From Serratia bockelmannii (GTDB taxonomy: Bacteria > Pseudomonadota > Gammaproteobacteria > Enterobacterales > Enterobacteriaceae): a stretch of 64,000 bases of DNA. The DNA lies in assembly GCF_008011855.1 (NCBI RefSeq), contig NZ_VOUX01000001.1, forward strand, positions 364,597-428,596. The letters run 5' to 3'. Each line of letters starts with the position of its first letter. Within the stretch, counting starts at the first letter, position 1. A program made the position numbers and the translations under genes. The notes beneath the pieces are model-generated. The model did no database searches. It saw nothing but the letters and a program-made list of their open reading frames with translations, and was not told the origin of the DNA. Below are positions 61,325 to 64,000 of this stretch, in pieces.

Positions 61325-63013
61325 TCAGCCGAGTATGCCCGGCCATAGCACCACGATGAGTGAACCCGCCAGCGTTAACAGCACGTTAGCGATGGCGTAG
61401 GTGCCGGCGTAACCCAGCGCCGGGATGTTGCTGCGCGCGGTATCGCTGATGATCTCCATCGCCGGCGCGCAGGTGCGGGCGCCCATGATGGCGCCGAACA
61501 GCAGGGCGCGGTTCATGCGCAGCACGTAGGCGCCGAACAGGAAGCAGATAACCACCGGCACCAGACTGACGATAAGCCCGGCGATCAGCATCTGGCCGCC
61601 GACCGCACCCAGGCTGTGGCCGATGCCAGCGCCGGCGCTCAGGCCTACGCCCGCCATAAACACCATCAGGCCGAATTCTTTCACCATGTTCAGCGCGCCC
61701 TGCGGAATGTAGCCGAAGGTCGGGTGGTTGGCGCGCAGGAAGCCGAGCATGATGCCGGACATCAGCAGGCCGGCGGCGTTGCCGATGCCGAACGAGAAGT
61801 TGCTGAACTGAATGGTGATCTGGCCGATCAAAAGGCCGATGATGAAGAAGGCGCAGAACGCCAGCAGATCGGTCACCTGGCTGTGAATCGAGATAAAGCC
61901 AATTTTCTCCGCCACGCTCTTCACCCGGCGCGCGTCGCCGCTCACCTGCAGCACGTCGCCTTTGTTGAGCACGATGCTGTCGTCGATCGGCATTTCGATC
62001 TGGCTGCGGATCACGCGGTTGAGGAAGCAGCCGTGGTCGGTCAGCTTTAGCTGGCTCAGGCGTTTGTTCACCGCGTTGCTGTTCTTCACCACGATCTCTT
62101 CGGTGACGATGCGCATGTCGAGCAGATCGCGATCGAACACTTCCTTGCCGTTGCGGAAGCTCGGGTCCAGCCGCGCGTGGGCGTCCGGGTAGCCGACCAG
62201 CGAAATCTCGTCGCCCACCTGCAGCACCGCGTCACCGTCCGGGTTGGCCAGAATGCCGTTGCGGCGGATGCGTTCGATGTAACAGCCGGTCTGGCGGTAG
62301 ATGCCCAGTTCACGCAGGTTCTTGCCGTCGGCCCAGGCCACCAGCTCGGGGCCGACGCGGTAGGCGCGGATCACCGGCAGGTAGACCTTGCGCTGGCTGT
62401 CGGTGTCCAGGCCGCGTTCGCGGGCGATCTGCTGGGCAGAGGTGGACAGGTCCTGGTGTTGCAGCTTCGGCAGGTAGCGCGCGCCGAAGATCAGGCTGAC
62501 CAGACCGATCAGGTAGGTGAGGGCGTAGCCGAGGCTCAGATGATCCTGCGCCGCCAGCAGCGCCGGGCCGTTGACGATGGTGTTGCGTAGCGTGTCGCCG
62601 GCGCCCACCAGCACCGGCGTGGAGGTCATCGAGCCGGCCAGCATGCCGGCGGTCAGGCCGATGTCCCAGTGGAACAGCTTGCCGAGACCGATGGCGAGCA
62701 CCATCGCCGAGCCGACCATCACCAACGCCAGCATCAGGTAGTTTTTGCCGTCGCGGAAGAAAATCGAGAAAAAGTTGGGTCCGGCTTCCACGCCGACGCA
62801 GAAAATAAACAGCATGAAGCCGAGATTCAGCGCCTCGGTGTTAATGGCGAAGTGTTGCTGGCCGAGCAGCAGGGAAACCACCAAAACGCCAATGGAATTA
62901 CCGAGTTGGACGGAGCCCAGACGGAGTTTACCGAGGCACAGCCCCAGTGCGAGTACCACGAACAGTAACAGAATGTAGTTACCGTTTAACAAACTAGCGA
63001 CGTTTATGTTCAC
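61325..63013 (-). CDS. ybjL: AspT/YbjL-family membrane transporter
   Basis: Inner-membrane protein of 562 residues, nearly collinear with E. coli YbjL (561). It has two hydrophobic halves with AspT-type segments ([37 protein letters not shown]; later [33 protein letters not shown]) and two RCK_C domains between ([22 protein letters not shown] and following). The substrate is unknown; AspT relatives exchange amino acids. The start is GTG at 63013 (MNINVA), as in E. coli, with no visible ribosome site. Confidence 0.93.
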   Translation of the reverse strand: MNINVASLLNGNYILLLFVVLALGLCLGKLRLGSVQLGNSIGVLVVSLLLGQQHFAINTEALNLGFMLFIFCVGVEAGPNFFSIFFRDGKNYLMLALVMVGSAMVLAIGLGKLFHWDIGLTAGMLAGSMTSTPVLVGAGDTLRNTIVNGPALLAAQDHLSLGYALTYLIGLVSLIFGARYLPKLQHQDLSTSAQQIARERGLDTDSQRKVYLPVIRAYRVGPELVAWADGKNLRELGIYRQTGCYIERIRRNGILANPDGDAVLQVGDEISLVGYPDAHARLDPSFRNGKEVFDRDLLDMRIVTEEIVVKNSNAVNKRLSQLKLTDHGCFLNRVIRSQIEMPIDDSIVLNKGDVLQVSGDARRVKSVAEKIGFISIHSQVTDLLAFCAFFIIGLLIGQITIQFSNFSFGIGNAAGLLMSGIMLGFLRANHPTFGYIPQGALNMVKEFGLMVFMAGVGLSAGAGIGHSLGAVGGQMLIAGLIVSLVPVVICFLFGAYVLRMNRALLFGAIMGARTCAPAMEIISDTARSNIPALGYAGTYAIANVLLTLAGSLIVVLWPGILG

Positions 63014-63307
63014 GGAGGATAACTTATTGTTTACCAGTAAGTGCTTGATATAGATAACTATAAGAGATAAATTCAGCCTTAAAACGACGTCATAAATCAC
63101 CACCAGCAGAAAGCGAAGCGAACCATCGTTCGGCGGCGTTCATTCTAGACGCTATGACCGATGACAGCCAGCACAGAAAGCTGATTTCCTGCGCCGCCGT
63201 GCGCATTTAACTCTCTTTTGACCAAGGAAAAAATTCGGTTTAGCGTCACCTCACGGGGGGCCGGACCGATTTCTATTGATGCGGTAATTGGGCGGGGGAG
63301 AATTCGC

Positions 63308-63697
63308 ATGACGAGTTATCGATATTGGCTGGGCATTCTCAGCTGTTTTCTGTTGTTCAGCCTGGTGTTTCTCGGCCAGCAAACCGGCCTGTTCGGCAGC
63401 ACGGATCATGAGCACCACGGGGAAACCGGCCTGCTGCTGTTCGTTGTCCCCGGTGCGATCGCCAGCTATCTGTCGAGCCGCAAGCGGCTGCTTTGCCCGT
63501 TGCTTGGCGCGCTGTATGCGCTGCCGCTGTGCCTGCTGATCCGCCACTTCTGGCTGACGCCGTCCTATTCGTTCTGGCAGGAGTTGGCTTATGCCACCAG
63601 CGCGGTGTTCTGGTGCGTGTTCGGCGCGATGCTGATGCTGTTCGCCCTCGGCCTGTTGCAGACGCTGCAGCAGCTGCACCGGCGGCAGCGGCAATAA
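63308..63697 (+). CDS. ybjM: small inner-membrane protein YbjM
   Basis: A 129-residue protein with about four hydrophobic segments. It resembles E. coli YbjM (GLLLFVVPGAIASYLSSRKRLLCPLLGALYALP, SFWQELAYATSAVFWCVFGA) and is divergent from ybjL as in E. coli. GGGGAGAAT precedes the ATG at 63308; codons back to 63218 are open but not needed. The function is unknown. The 294-base gap to ybjL shows no other gene. Confidence 0.85.
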   Translation: MTSYRYWLGILSCFLLFSLVFLGQQTGLFGSTDHEHHGETGLLLFVVPGAIASYLSSRKRLLCPLLGALYALPLCLLIRHFWLTPSYSFWQELAYATSAVFWCVFGAMLMLFALGLLQTLQQLHRRQRQ

Positions 63698-63724
63698 AAA
63701 AAGGCGCGTTAAGCGCCTTTTTTG
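63695..63724. terminator. ybjM terminator
   Basis: GGCGC (63703-63707) pairs with GCGCC (63713-63717), extended by A-T pairs from flanking A and T runs. The T run after the stem makes it a terminator for ybjM; the A run before allows use from the other side. Confidence 0.8.
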
Positions 63725-63731
63725 TCGTTCA

Positions 63732-64000
63732 TGACCCGTCCTGAATAGCGTTGACACATTTTACTCACGCACAGAGGAAAATGTGATGAACCAGTATATT
63801 AAACGCACACAACGCGATTACTCTCTATCCTTTAAACTGGCTGTCGTCGAACAGGTCGAAAAAGGCGAGATGACATACCGCCAGGCGCAAGATCGCTACG
63901 GTATCCAGGGCAGCCAGACTGTTATGAACTGGCTGCGCAAATACGGTCAACTTGACTGGCGAACTTCTCCTTCCACCAGAACGTGCGGAGACAACATGCC
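63732..64000 (+). mobile_element. left end of an IS3-family insertion sequence, cut by the window edge
   Basis: The likely left terminal repeat begins TGACCCGTCCTGAATAGCG at 63732, followed by a short leader and an OrfA-type gene. It lies just after the ybjM terminator. The rest, including OrfB and the right end, is outside the window, so completeness and target duplication cannot be judged. Confidence 0.75.
63786..64000 (+). CDS. IS3-family transposase OrfA, 3' end missing
   Basis: At least 71 codons are open to the edge: MNQYIKRTQRDYSLSFKLAV then EKGEMTYRQAQDRYGI and a helix-turn-helix ending VMNWLRKYGQLDW. This is the DNA-binding OrfA of IS3-type elements, which is usually joined to OrfB by a programmed frameshift. 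GAGGAAAA precedes the ATG. Confidence 0.85.
   Translation, partial: MNQYIKRTQRDYSLSFKLAVVEQVEKGEMTYRQAQDRYGIQGSQTVMNWLRKYGQLDWRTSPSTRTCGDNM

Overview
The window looks like the chromosome of an enterobacterium of the Yersiniaceae, most likely a Serratia close to S. marcescens. This is inferred from high GC in the core genes, a complete his operon with a HisL attenuator beside gnd and an O-antigen cluster, close relatives of the E. coli genes yeeZ, yliI, gstB, dacC, sdaCB, deoR, ybjG, ybjL, ybjM and eco, and accessory loci of a type common in Serratia. No 16S gene or tRNA is present, so the species is an inference.

Layout. 1-8001: the 3' end of an ABC-transporter-dependent O-antigen cluster, lower in GC than its surroundings: dTDP-rhamnose synthesis (rfbC, rfbD), a rhamnosyltransferase-like enzyme, the exporter Wzm/Wzt and one 1124-residue multi-domain glycosyltransferase. 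8042-17067: gnd, then the full histidine operon hisGDCBHAFI on the minus strand with leader peptide, attenuator and promoter. 17222-21170: yeeZ, two LysR regulators and an MFS exporter. 21420-26068: an operon for a guanidino compound (ureohydrolase, two unrelated transporters, nitrilase-type amidase). 26143-34065: CorA-type channel, acetyltransferase, sugar dehydrogenase, GST, HAD phosphatase, an isopenicillin-N-synthase-like oxygenase and a reverse transsulfuration pair. 34532-35737: PBP6 (dacC). 35835-46764: a divergent chaperone-usher fimbrial locus with a PapI-like switch protein, a FimH-like adhesin on the opposite strand from the usher, and an unusual distal part (lipoprotein, coiled-coil FKBP isomerase, cysteine-rich LuxR regulator). 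46819-49578: serine uptake and deamination (sdaC, sdaB). 50558-53205: deoR, deoC and a divergent sugar-epimerase-like gene around a perfect palindrome. 53242-55391: two PAP2 phosphatases and ecotin. 55679-59636: a lipase effector followed by three mosaic ankyrin-type lipoprotein immunity genes, very probably an orphan type VI secretion module. 59686-61087: an ECF41 sigma factor with its carboxymuconolactone-decarboxylase partner and a matching promoter. 61325-63697: ybjL and ybjM. 63732-64000: the left end of an IS3-family insertion sequence.

From yliI onward the core genes keep the order yliI-gstB-dacC-deoR-ybjG-ybjL-ybjM that I recall from E. coli. The fimbrial, transsulfuration, serine, effector-immunity and sigma-factor loci therefore look like insertions into an old backbone. 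The strongest candidates for new biology are the Tle/Tli module with its mosaic immunity genes and coupled 39-codon upstream ORF, the fimbrial operon tail, and the multi-domain O-antigen glycosyltransferase that may polymerise and cap the chain.
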